Shown here: positions 1 to 7,836 of the stretch, one piece after another
How positions within the stretch are numbered: position 1 is the stretch's first letter
Layout of the letters: each line of letters begins with the position of its first letter
NCBI GenBank assembly: GCA_014379905.1
Contig: JACMKX010000135.1
Location: 1 to 44,919, forward strand
DNA length: 44,919 bases
DNA from: Ferruginibacter sp.
GTDB taxonomy: Bacteria > Bacteroidota > Bacteroidia > Chitinophagales > Chitinophagaceae
Direction: 5' to 3'
The notes under the pieces: generated by a model
Database searches by the model: none
Seen by the model: only the letters and a program-made list of their open reading frames with translations
What the model was told of the DNA's origin: nothing
Translations under genes and position numbers: made by a program

Positions 1-2838
1 GCCTTTGAATGAATCATCTTCACTTAAAAATATCTCGCTGCTCCCGATTTCACCGGGATAAATGCCCAACATATGCCTGTCTGATAAAGCAAAATCTAAA
101 TTTTTATTTACCTGCCATTCGGCACTGGTGATACCATCGTTGAGAAAATGACCGGTAAGTAAAGGATAGGAAGCGTAACGGAGATCACCGTTGGTAACTG
201 TTACACTCAGTTCCATTTGCGGCCGCACCGGTTTTTCCGACGGCGTTAAACCAAGTATGGCATTTTCTACTGCCTCTGCCGACAGATCATGATCATCCAG
301 GTTGGGTGTTTTAAATAATTTTTCCGCTCCCCTCACTACAGGCCTCGTTTTGCTGAACTGTGAAGTTGATCCTGTTGACAAAATATCCTCTATCCCTTTA
401 AACATAGATGGTTCATTGGCCAGCGCCCCGTGTGACACGTTTACATAGTACACGGTATTATCAGCGATCATTTTTTTAGGAATTCCTGTTTCCCAGGTAA
501 CACTCTGATCACCTTCTGCCGTACTCAGAAATGTTAACTGTTTTCCTATTGATGTATCATCAATACGATAACCACATGGAGTTGATTTATCCTTACCTGC
601 TACGTATACAGCATTCAACAGGTCGGCATCATTCATATTTTTTAAAACCTGGTTACGATACTCAGTGAATGTTTTCAGGTCGGCAGATAAAGGCAGTGGC
701 CAGTTGCTTTCCCCGTGGGCATCACTCATTCCCTGCCATGTTAGCGCCTGGCCAAAATCATTGGAGGCATCGGTACTGTAGGGAAGTAAACTTAACAGGC
801 CGGGAAATTTTCCAAAGATGGACAATAGTTCTTTTTTACTATGGAAAATATCCAGCTTGCTTATTTTATCAATGATAGGATCTTTGCCAAACAATACAAA
901 TGGAATACGATAAGAGCCACCCAATGGTGACCCAAGGAATAATAGACGAAAGCCCGCTGATTGATTGAGTTTATTCCATGTGGCTTTTTGCGTTACCATA
1001 AAATCTCTTACCAATACACCTCCCATAGAATGGCCGATGAGTTTGATGGGCTGTTTGTATCCCAACAGTTCTTCAATTTTATCTTTTAATTTTTTGGCTG
1101 ATTCATTTAATTGTACCCTCCAGTCGAAGGGGAATACAACCACATCATAAGAGGCGCTTAATTGTTTTACCAGTTTTGCGTAAGAAGATCTCACAATGGA
1201 TGGTGCGTCGATATCAGAAGATTTGATGTCAATCTTTTTTAACTCCCCACCCAAAAACCTCAGGTAATTGATCCATACCAGCTTATCGTCTGCCGTTAAA
1301 TTTGAACCCATGATGCCCGGCAACAATACAACGATGGGTCTTGTACCAGTTACTGAAACAGGGAATACCTGTCCGCCATCTAATTTCAATAATGCGTTTC
1401 TATCCAGTGAAGCGTCGCCCTTCATTACTATCTGGAAGCCGGGGATCGTTGCATCAGCTGCAGTTTTCAATGCATTGAGAATAGCGGTTTGCGTATCGGT
1501 ATTTTTAAAATAATGAAAATGATCTACTTTGGTATCGGCATCTAAAAAATATTGTACCCGGCTGACTCTTTGTGCGCCCCTGTACATGGCAGCCGTATTA
1601 ACCACGAGGTCGTTGTTTTTCTGAAAAAATATCCTGGAAGCGATAATGAGCAGGGCTTTTAAATTCATTTTGGTTTTGCAATTGCCCGACACGATCGCCA
1701 GTGGATTATCCAGCACTACCCCGCTGCTTAAATTATTCAGCACTTTAATAAAAGGAGAATCCGGGTTCATTGCTTCCAGGCCCGGCAATGTGTCAACGTC
1801 ATTTTTACAATTGATAACTGCCGATGCCAACGCCCTGAAAGAAATATAAACCGGGTTGGTTGCCATACCTGCCAGGCCAATCAGGTTAAAGGTTACATTG
1901 AAAAAATTATCCATTCTCCCCGATGCAAGCGTAGTACCGCTTGCCGGGCATGCCACCCTTATATACCTGGAGACCTCTATACGTTTTCCCAGCAGCGTTT
2001 TGCTGATGGCTTCAATACTTTTAAGATCAGCAGAACGATTTTCTTTTTCCAGCAAAACGATTTCGTTCTTATCAAAGCCCCTGTTCATTTCACTTCCATT
2101 GCAAAAACGGGCCAGCACATCTCCCACCAAACCACCACGGGAGTGACTGATAAGGTGAACTTCTGCCTGCTTAGGCAATTGCTTCACCAGTTCTTCTACA
2201 TTTTGTAAGGGGCTTTTGGTTAATGTTTCATGTTGAAAAGCCAACACCTGGCCTTCATACTGCTGCTGTATAAAATTCCAGGGTGCGGTATTATTTAGTT
2301 CTCCAAAAGAACCTTTGGTGGAAGAACCGGTGCCATGTAAAAAAATGAGCCATGGCTTAGCAGATACCGAGGCAGTAAACGGGAGGAGGTTAAAATTTTT
2401 ATCAAGCTGGTATAAACCGCTCAAATTATCGAGTTGTTTTTTTTCCAGGTCGGCAGCGAGTTCTTTTACTTCTTTGGTGATTTTTTTCTTTGAAAAAATA
2501 TTTACGGCTTTCAGTATCACATCGCCAATGATACCCCTGTTTTCTTCCGAACCGCTTAAACCGGCGGGTAATACAAAACTTGTGTTGCCGGAACGATTGC
2601 TGGTAGTAGCTTCCGGAAATACATCTTCAATTGTATCGGGATTACAAAACCAGGTGGTATCGTCGTTAAAGATCATTTCGACCACATCATCCGGCTTTAA
2701 ATTTACTTCGTAGCTTTCGCCGGAAGAACGGGTGCTGCCAGAAAGCAGGTAAGATTCTTTGTGCTGTAGCGGATCCCCTGTTCCGGACGGGAGAGTCACT
2801 TGTTTGCTGCCCCTCATAATAATTTTACGGACGCTCAT
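1..2838 (-). CDS. Dual alpha/beta-hydrolase protein (DUF7379-like), probable CHAT-type conflict effector, truncated by window edge
   Basis: The frame is open on the minus strand from ATG 2838 to the left edge, giving 946 visible residues without a stop. Two hydrolase domains are seen. The first starts with a FLHGTG oxyanion-type loop and has a nucleophile elbow SHSRGG (Ser233). The second is lipase/LCAT-like, with LLPGIMGSNL and an elbow GHSMGG (Ser604). The last visible part (about residues 860-946), with features such as NGDLRYASYPLLTGH and LGIYPGEIGSSE, resembles the linker known to precede CHAT caspase-like domains in DUF7379 proteins. A C-terminal CHAT domain beyond the edge is therefore inferred, not seen. 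No signal peptide is visible. The start lies 15 bases after the ATPase stop, so this is the third gene of the TIR-ATPase operon. It probably is an effector, either a protease or a lipase. Confidence 0.75.
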   Translation of the reverse strand, partial: MSVRKIIMRGSKQVTLPSGTGDPLQHKESYLLSGSTRSSGESYEVNLKPDDVVEMIFNDDTTWFCNPDTIEDVFPEATTSNRSGNTSFVLPAGLSGSEENRGIIGDVILKAVNIFSKKKITKEVKELAADLEKKQLDNLSGLYQLDKNFNLLPFTASVSAKPWLIFLHGTGSSTKGSFGELNNTAPWNFIQQQYEGQVLAFQHETLTKSPLQNVEELVKQLPKQAEVHLISHSRGGLVGDVLARFCNGSEMNRGFDKNEIVLLEKENRSADLKSIEAISKTLLGKRIEVSRYIRVACPASGTTLASGRMDNFFNVTFNLIGLAGMATNPVYISFRALASAVINCKNDVDTLPGLEAMNPDSPFIKVLNNLSSGVVLDNPLAIVSGNCKTKMNLKALLIIASRIFFQKNNDLVVNTAAMYRGAQRVSRVQYFLDADTKVDHFHYFKNTDTQTAILNALKTAADATIPGFQIVMKGDASLDRNALLKLDGGQVFPVSVTGTRPIVVLLPGIMGSNLTADDKLVWINYLRFLGGELKKIDIKSSDIDAPSIVRSSYAKLVKQLSASYDVVVFPFDWRVQLNESAKKLKDKIEELLGYKQPIKLIGHSMGGVLVRDFMVTQKATWNKLNQSAGFRLLFLGSPLGGSYRIPFVLFGKDPIIDKISKLDIFHSKKELLSIFGKFPGLLSLLPYSTDASNDFGQALTWQGMSDAHGESNWPLPLSADLKTFTEYRNQVLKNMNDADLLNAVYVAGKDKSTPCGYRIDDTSIGKQLTFLSTAEGDQSVTWETGIPKKMIADNTVYYVNVSHGALANEPSMFKGIEDILSTGSTSQFSKTRPVVRGAEKLFKTPNLDDHDLSAEAVENAILGLTPSEKPVRPQMELSVTVTNGDLRYASYPLLTGHFLNDGITSAEWQVNKNLDFALSDRHMLGIYPGEIGSSEIFLSEDDSFKG

Positions 2839-2853
2839 ATAATGTTTTTAAGG

Positions 2854-5025
2854 TTAGTTCTTTTTATAATTGGGAATATCCTGCTGCCGCACATCAATAG
2901 CAGGTTGTTTGTCGGAACATAAATAGGCGCTGATATAGTTTTTCATTGAACTGCGCTGCATTTTTAAAGGAATGGTATAGCCTGAAATTTTTTTAATGAC
3001 CTGCTGAACCTGCAAAGCCTGCGCCTGCAAAGCGGGGTCGCTGTATTTAATGGCTGCTGAAGAAAAATAATAAGGTGAGCCCGGATCTTTACTGCTACTG
3101 AAATTTATTTTAGAACTTACGGTAAAGAGTTTGTCGGCCCTTAACAAACCGGCGATAGAATTAAACCTGCTATAATCCATTTTACTGACGGAGTTACAAA
3201 TTAAAAGCTCCACTGTTGTTTTAACCACGGCAGTTTGAACCGCTACTGAATCAATTACCTTGTAATCGTAGGCTTTCAACTTAAGTGCATTGTCAAACAA
3301 TAATACATCCATTGTTTTTACCCGTTTATATTTCCTGTCAGAATCAAGCAGGGCATTACCATTTACTGTATAAAAAACTTTATACCCCGCCGGATCAAGT
3401 TGAAGATCAAAGCTGTTATCAACAGGGAAATTATTGGCCAGGTTTAACTTTTTAAAATTTCTAATTCCCTGGATGATGTTGGTTGAAGGCATATTCCTTA
3501 TGTAACCAAATCTATCCACCACATCGCTCAACAGGAGTTTCAATGCAGCAGGATCTTTTCGCACCAGTAAGTAAAAAGAATCGGCCAGCTCCTGGAAACG
3601 ATAAGCCACTGCAAATTCAATTTTACTTTTTATGTTTTTAAAAGTATCCTGGTAAGCCGGATCCAGCTCATAATATTTTTGAGCCATGGTAAGGTTAAAA
3701 CCCAGTTCGGCCTGCTGGTTGGAAGTAGAATAAGCCGTGGCAAAATCTGCTGCCCGAACCTTGTCGTCGTTTCCGGCAACAATAGTACTATCAGCTGGAC
3801 GGGGATATTCAACTGCTGAATTATTGTTGAAAGAGCCAACTACATAAAATATGCCTGCTATTAATAATCCCAATACAATGGCAATCCATATGAAAGTGGA
3901 TTTTTTTTTCTGGCTTAGCGCAGATTTCTGTTCAATGAGGCTTTCTTTTAGTTTCAGTTCTTCCTGAAGCCTTGCTTTGGCATCCTGCTCTTCTGCAAAT
4001 TTTCTTTCCAGGTCGCTGTAATCAATTACTTCTTCGCCTTTTGCCTTTTTAATAAGCAGGTCACGGGCATCTGTGAGCAAGTGAATATTCTGCAAATCAT
4101 TTACCAAAACAGCCGCTATGTTTTCATACACGTAACCCAGGTCGTGGGGATCCAGTGTTCCTCTTTCTATAACAGATAATCTTTCACCGTAGGCATAAAA
4201 AGTTTTATAGGGAATTTTTAGCTGGCCAATCACCTGGTCCGGGGTAATACTAAACTCTTCAACATTCGATTCTTTTTTTGGGAGCCATTCCAGCATCCCG
4301 GCGGATTCCCTGTAAATTTTTTGCATCCATTCGTCCAGCAGTTGCGTCTCGGCATTTTCTATGCGGCTGGGTATGGGTAATACCCGCAGTCGAAACCGAT
4401 CATAAATAATTTGTTTCTGCCCTTCTACAGCTTTGCGGGCCACTTCTTTTATGCCATTGAAACTTTGTTCATTGGGAGTAAACAGTAAAACCAATACATC
4501 AGGCATATGAATAGAACAGATACCGCTGCTGTCTGTAAGACCTGTCCGGCTATCTATCAAAATAAAATCATATTCTTCCAGCCAGTGTTCCCGCAGGTTT
4601 TCGAGGTACTGACCGCCATCTGATTCGTTGTAAAAACCCGTGTAATCAAACTGCCTTACCTTATTAAAATAATTTTCGTCTCTTTTACCGGCAGTGATCA
4701 GGTCAACCAAAACATCTTTTCCAAGATTTATATGGCTAATGTATTCTTTCCATGGAATCTCTTCTACCAGTATTTCGTCACATTGCGCTTTTAAATTTAA
4801 CAGGTCTATCAACCCTTTTTTTTGCTGCACCTGTTTCACATCAATCTGGTGACAAAAATAGTTTTCCATACCAGGTGCTTCCAGGTCCCAATCAATCAGC
4901 AATATCTTATAACCCCAGGTTCCCATCAACACACCGATATTGGCCATGGCCATAGACCGGCCTACCCCGCCCTTATAGGAATAGAAGGTGATAATCCTGC
5001 TGGGAACTTTTTTATGGTTTACCAT
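2854..5025 (-). CDS. KGGVGR-variant ParA/MinD-like ATPase with membrane anchor and large C-terminal domain
   Basis: A 723-residue protein. The N-terminal 300 or so residues are a SIMIBI-class P-loop ATPase. The deviant Walker A reads SYKGGVGRS (residues 16-24), with the signature lysine K18 kept but arginine R23 in place of the usual P-loop lysine. DWDLEAPG follows at 45-52, and the Walker B-type segment LIDSRTG has D158. This KGGVGR form is a recognised family often encoded beside TIR, caspase-like and other effector domains. A charged, probably coiled-coil stretch (about 335-372) leads into one transmembrane helix (about 376-398), with KKK before it favouring a cytoplasmic N-terminus. The last 320 residues would then be extracytoplasmic and match no family I recognise. 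The start overlaps the TIR stop by 7 bases (ATGGTAA). It probably is the NTP-driven switch of the system. Confidence 0.85.
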   Translation of the reverse strand: MVNHKKVPSRIITFYSYKGGVGRSMAMANIGVLMGTWGYKILLIDWDLEAPGMENYFCHQIDVKQVQQKKGLIDLLNLKAQCDEILVEEIPWKEYISHINLGKDVLVDLITAGKRDENYFNKVRQFDYTGFYNESDGGQYLENLREHWLEEYDFILIDSRTGLTDSSGICSIHMPDVLVLLFTPNEQSFNGIKEVARKAVEGQKQIIYDRFRLRVLPIPSRIENAETQLLDEWMQKIYRESAGMLEWLPKKESNVEEFSITPDQVIGQLKIPYKTFYAYGERLSVIERGTLDPHDLGYVYENIAAVLVNDLQNIHLLTDARDLLIKKAKGEEVIDYSDLERKFAEEQDAKARLQEELKLKESLIEQKSALSQKKKSTFIWIAIVLGLLIAGIFYVVGSFNNNSAVEYPRPADSTIVAGNDDKVRAADFATAYSTSNQQAELGFNLTMAQKYYELDPAYQDTFKNIKSKIEFAVAYRFQELADSFYLLVRKDPAALKLLLSDVVDRFGYIRNMPSTNIIQGIRNFKKLNLANNFPVDNSFDLQLDPAGYKVFYTVNGNALLDSDRKYKRVKTMDVLLFDNALKLKAYDYKVIDSVAVQTAVVKTTVELLICNSVSKMDYSRFNSIAGLLRADKLFTVSSKINFSSSKDPGSPYYFSSAAIKYSDPALQAQALQVQQVIKKISGYTIPLKMQRSSMKNYISAYLCSDKQPAIDVRQQDIPNYKKN

Positions 5026-5657
5026 GAAATAGGTTTTTGAATGCTGTCGCCTGCTTCACCTACACGGCTCTCAAAATAGTTCTCCAGTTCTTTCAGTGTA
5101 TTGGCTTGTCCTTCCGCTGTTTCAAAATCGGGATGCATTTCGGGTACATTATTAATAATGTCTACAATACTGCAGATATCTTCCTGCAACTTTTCCTGTA
5201 GTTTCAATGATTTTTCACTTCTGAAAAAAGCTTCGCCCACTACATTAAAATCACTGTAGTCCAGGTAATTTATATTTTTTACGAGGTCAGGCAAAGGATC
5301 CATATCCCGGTAAACTATAGGCCATATTAAAGTACGTGGCACCGTGGATGCGCCCAGTTTATGAATTTCCTGTTTGTATTGCATGGTAAGAAATTCCTTT
5401 ACACACCATTCGCTGCGCCGAAAATAGGGTGGACTCCAGATGGATAACATACATTTTGAGTAGATGAGGCTTCTGAATAACTCATTGCTGAAATCAACCC
5501 CGGGTGTTAACCCGCTTGTATCCAAAAAAATTCGTGGCTTGTGGGGAAGTTCATTGTCGAGGTAGTTCTCAAAAAAAGGGAGAAATATTTCATTGAGCCA
5601 TTGCTCATTGATTCGTCCTCTTTTATACGATATAAAAACATCATACAGGTATGGCAT
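5019..5657 (-). CDS. TIR-domain protein, putative NADase effector
   Basis: A 212-residue soluble protein whose first 150 or so residues form a TIR domain. Box 1 is YDVFISYKRG (5-14). The BB-loop-like segment is FLDTSGLTPGVDFSNEL (44-60). The catalytic motif WCxxE is present as W84-C85-V86-K87-E88, so the glutamate needed for NAD+ cleavage in SARM1-like and bacterial TIR proteins is kept. The C-terminal 60 residues are helical-looking and acidic, without a recognised domain. It is the first gene of a three-gene minus-strand operon with a KGGVGR ATPase (7-base overlap) and a dual hydrolase. This context points to a conflict system in which the TIR protein either destroys NAD+ or makes a cyclic ADP-ribose-type signal. 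Activity is inferred from motif retention only. Confidence 0.88.
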   Translation of the reverse strand: MPYLYDVFISYKRGRINEQWLNEIFLPFFENYLDNELPHKPRIFLDTSGLTPGVDFSNELFRSLIYSKCMLSIWSPPYFRRSEWCVKEFLTMQYKQEIHKLGASTVPRTLIWPIVYRDMDPLPDLVKNINYLDYSDFNVVGEAFFRSEKSLKLQEKLQEDICSIVDIINNVPEMHPDFETAEGQANTLKELENYFESRVGEAGDSIQKPISW

Positions 5658-5775
5658 AAACGTTAGTATTGATACATCAATAATAACCTGGCATTGCGCC
5701 AGGCAGTTAACATTATTATGCCGGTGGAGGGTTGCGGGTTACTCTGCCGGCTACCTGGAATAGCCATTTTAAACC

Positions 5776-5826
5776 GGATTGATTTGAGTGGGCCAATATC
5801 TTGCGGTGACCCACTCAAACCAATCC
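5776..5826. repeat. 17-bp near-perfect inverted repeat upstream of the TIR operon
   Basis: The left arm GGATTGATTTGAGTGGG (5776-5792) and right arm CCCACTCAAACCAATCC (5810-5826) pair at 16 of 17 positions around a 17-base loop. Read as minus-strand RNA the single mismatch becomes a G-U pair, so a leader transcript of the TIR operon could fold the full 17-bp stem. No U-run follows, so it is not a typical terminator. It could be an operator, a leader structure or a small repeat element. Confidence 0.7.
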
Positions 5827-6014
5827 AACTTAAAGTTTTACTAATATCCGAATTAATGTTAACATACCCAAAGAAATTTTTATTAAATGTTGAAATTCAG
5901 TTAGATACCTCTACGCATAATAGGTAATATTAAAAAAAAGGGTCAGATTTTTACTGTTCTGCCTGCATATACACATATTCAAAAATTGTTATGGCATAGT
6001 TTTCGTCTATAGAG

Positions 6015-6049
6015 GGTTAGCCAACGGGTTAAACAGGCCGTTGCTAACC
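6015..6049 (+). repeat. Hairpin in the leader of the glycine-zipper lipoprotein gene
   Basis: GGTTAGCCAACGG (6015-6027) and CCGTTGCTAACC (6038-6049) form a 12-bp stem with one bulged C and a 10-base loop. It lies 64 bases before the start codon at 6114. No T-run follows, so a leader or operator role is more likely than termination, but this is inference. Confidence 0.5.
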
Positions 6050-6113
6050 TAAACACCTTGTCATTTATTACGAACACAAAAAACCCATTTATTAAAACTT
6101 AAAAGCAAAAATT

Positions 6114-6614
6114 ATGAAAAAGGTATTTTACATATTATTAGTATCTGCAAGTTTTGCAGCATGTAAAGGAAAGAAGACGGATTTGGAAACCAGTAAGGAA
6201 ATGGTATCCCTAACCGATTCAAGTTATAATAGTAGTTACTTAACAGATACCGGTGCTGTGGCTAATGCCGATGAGTATGCCAACGATGGCGTAGTGTCCG
6301 GTAAAGCTACCGTTCCGCAAAGAGCGACTGCGCCAAGAAACTCTTCTAATAGTGGCGGTGGCTCTACTGCAAGTAGTTCCGGCGGAAGTTCGCAGGGTTC
6401 AACCGGTTCAACCGGTACCACTGCTACCAATCAAAAAAAGGGAATCAGTAAAGCCGCCAAAGGCGCCATAATTGGTGGTGTGGGGGGTGCTGTTGCAGGA
6501 GGAGTTATTGGTAAAAATGCCAAGGGTGCTGTTATTGGCGGCGTAGTAGGTGCTGCGGGCGGTTATATTATCGGTCGTTCCAAAGATAAAAAAGATGGAA
6601 GGGTGGGTAATTAA
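6114..6614 (+). CDS. Glycine-zipper lipoprotein
   Basis: A 166-residue predicted lipoprotein. The signal peptide ends in the lipobox SFAAC (Cys17). Residues 55-105 are a low-complexity Ser/Gly/Thr/Ala linker. The C-terminal part (about 112-155) is a glycine zipper, with repeats such as GAIIGGVGGAVAGG and GAVIGGVVGAAGG, followed by a basic tail. Glycine-zipper segments of this kind insert into membranes, as in Gly-zipper_OmpA and YMGG-type proteins. It is probably an envelope protein; its exact role is unknown. It is monocistronic, with a strong hairpin terminator downstream. Confidence 0.8.
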   Translation: MKKVFYILLVSASFAACKGKKTDLETSKEMVSLTDSSYNSSYLTDTGAVANADEYANDGVVSGKATVPQRATAPRNSSNSGGGSTASSSGGSSQGSTGSTGTTATNQKKGISKAAKGAIIGGVGGAVAGGVIGKNAKGAVIGGVVGAAGGYIIGRSKDKKDGRVGN

Positions 6615-6662
6615 AAATCATATTTTATTGTTGTTTTATTAGCTTCTTACTTTCTATATATT

Positions 6663-6702
6663 ACACCCATGTTCGAAATTAATTTCAGCATGGGTGTTTT
6701 TT
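6663..6702 (+). terminator. Rho-independent terminator after the glycine-zipper gene
   Basis: A perfect 9-bp stem, ACACCCATG (6663-6671) with CATGGGTGT (6689-6697), is followed by a run of six T. It lies 49 bases after the lipoprotein stop and just before the next gene. Confidence 0.85.
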
Positions 6703-6730
6703 ATTCTTATAAGACATTAATTTTGATGTT

Positions 6731-6991
6731 ATGGCAGCATGTACATTTACCATCCCTTTCAGCGGATCGGCAGAAACAGTTTTAGACAAAGCAAAAAAGG
6801 CAGTTGAAAAACAAAGCGGAACCTTTAGTGGCGATGCGTCCCAGGGAAACTTTTCTGTAAGTTTTTTTGGGCAGGAAATTGTAGGTGGCTATACTGTTAC
6901 CGGCAACGATCTTAATATAGTGATCGAAAGCAAACCTTTTATGGTTCCCTGCAGTGCTATAGAAAGTTTTTTGAAGAGCCAGATAGTCTGA
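6731..6991 (+). CDS. Small conserved-looking cytosolic protein, function unknown
   Basis: An 86-residue protein without signal peptide or membrane segment. It begins with a short strand, then a helix rich in lysine (about 17-30), then alternating strands with glycine turns (GNFSVSFFGQEIVGGY) and a final helix. The alpha/beta pattern is reminiscent of small polyhydroxyalkanoate-granule-associated proteins (PHA_gran_rgn type), but the resemblance is only in layout. Codon use matches its neighbours and a terminator precedes it, so I take it to be a real monocistronic gene. Confidence 0.65.
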   Translation: MAACTFTIPFSGSAETVLDKAKKAVEKQSGTFSGDASQGNFSVSFFGQEIVGGYTVTGNDLNIVIESKPFMVPCSAIESFLKSQIV

Positions 6992-7105
6992 TCTGCCGCT
7001 GTTTAAAAAAATAGAAAAGTCAAAACACAGGAATCCCTCCTGCCTTATCCCCTATTTGAGCAATCGTACTATAGCCGGTTTTAATGAGGAGAAGAGAATT
7101 GTGTT

Positions 7106-7555
7106 TCAGGAATAACTTATCATATCAGCATATATATTGAACCCGTAAACAGGCAACCAGTTATATTGTTTTGAAGTAAGCTGAACGCGGCTATGCTTGT
7201 TTTCGCCATCATCATTTTTATACAGGAATTTAAAAATCCCCGGCAGGCCTTCAATTGTACCGACATCTATATTTATACCTTCATCTTTCAGTAACAACAA
7301 TGTGTGGCTGAATGTATATTGATATAACCGGCCAGGTAATGAATTAGTAATGCCATTTAGAAAATGTCCAAATTGTGTAGCTGTAAAAATCCTTACCAGT
7401 ATTTGTTGTCCTTTTTGCTTGTCGTTGGTTAGCTTACAAATAATCCCAAGCATGGAAGCTGAATAGATATCATACAACTCCTCCCAGCCTTTTAAATTAT
7501 TGTTCCTGATCTTTTCAAGGATTTCTACGTCAGGAGTGCGGGATTGATTAAGCAT
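7106..7555 (-). CDS. Degenerate or truncated ECF sigma-like protein (region 2 only)
   Basis: A 149-residue product from ATG 7555; a TTG five codons earlier is less likely. Residues 20-65 (GWEELYDIYSASMLGIICKL and following) match the pattern of sigma region 2 in Bacteroidota ECF sigma factors, where a 'W..LYd.Y...l.gii......' core is usual. The rest does not look like region 4: there is no recognisable helix-turn-helix, and the tail is a strand-rich stretch. It may be a diverged sigma-like protein with another role, or a decayed gene whose open frame persists. It is divergent from the DUF5916 gene, with 281 bases between the starts. Confidence 0.55.
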   Translation of the reverse strand: MLNQSRTPDVEILEKIRNNNLKGWEELYDIYSASMLGIICKLTNDKQKGQQILVRIFTATQFGHFLNGITNSLPGRLYQYTFSHTLLLLKDEGINIDVGTIEGLPGIFKFLYKNDDGENKHSRVQLTSKQYNWLPVYGFNIYADMISYS

Positions 7556-7836
7556 GGATCTGTTTAACAATTACCTGAAAATATTATACCAGTGAATATT
7601 CAGTATACTTTGAAGGCCTGCTGGGGAGTTATTTGCTCAGGATTTAGTTATTTTCAGATAAACCCTGACGCTTCCTCTTTAATTTTCTACATAAAGCCTT
7701 TTACAATCCGGTTTGCCGTTTCACTCTACTTATCAACCCAAAACTACCTTTCATCTAATTTTATTATATCGTTAACCTAAACATTATTCTCTTTGCGATC
7801 ATATTCCCCGGGATTTAGCCAAAACATAAAAACGCA

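Larger units (their letters stand above)
5658..6113. other. Divergent intergenic region between TIR operon and lipoprotein gene
   Basis: These 456 bases separate the minus-strand TIR operon from the plus-strand lipoprotein gene, so promoters for both should lie here. I see no convincing gene; an open frame of 77 codons at 5694-5927 has no protein-like character. Two hairpins are present and are listed separately. A short palindrome, TTGATACATCAA (5669-5680), lies 12 bases before the TIR start codon. No confident Bacteroidota TAnnTTTG promoter box could be assigned. Confidence 0.6.

Noticed and set aside
5669..5680. Palindrome TTGATACATCAA just before the TIR start
   Set aside because: Arms of five bases only and no second copy noticed; too weak to call an operator.
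5694..5927. Open frame of 77 codons on the plus strand upstream of the glycine-zipper gene
   Set aside because: It contains the 17-bp inverted repeat, has no protein-like composition and no domain character; the region is better read as a divergent promoter region.
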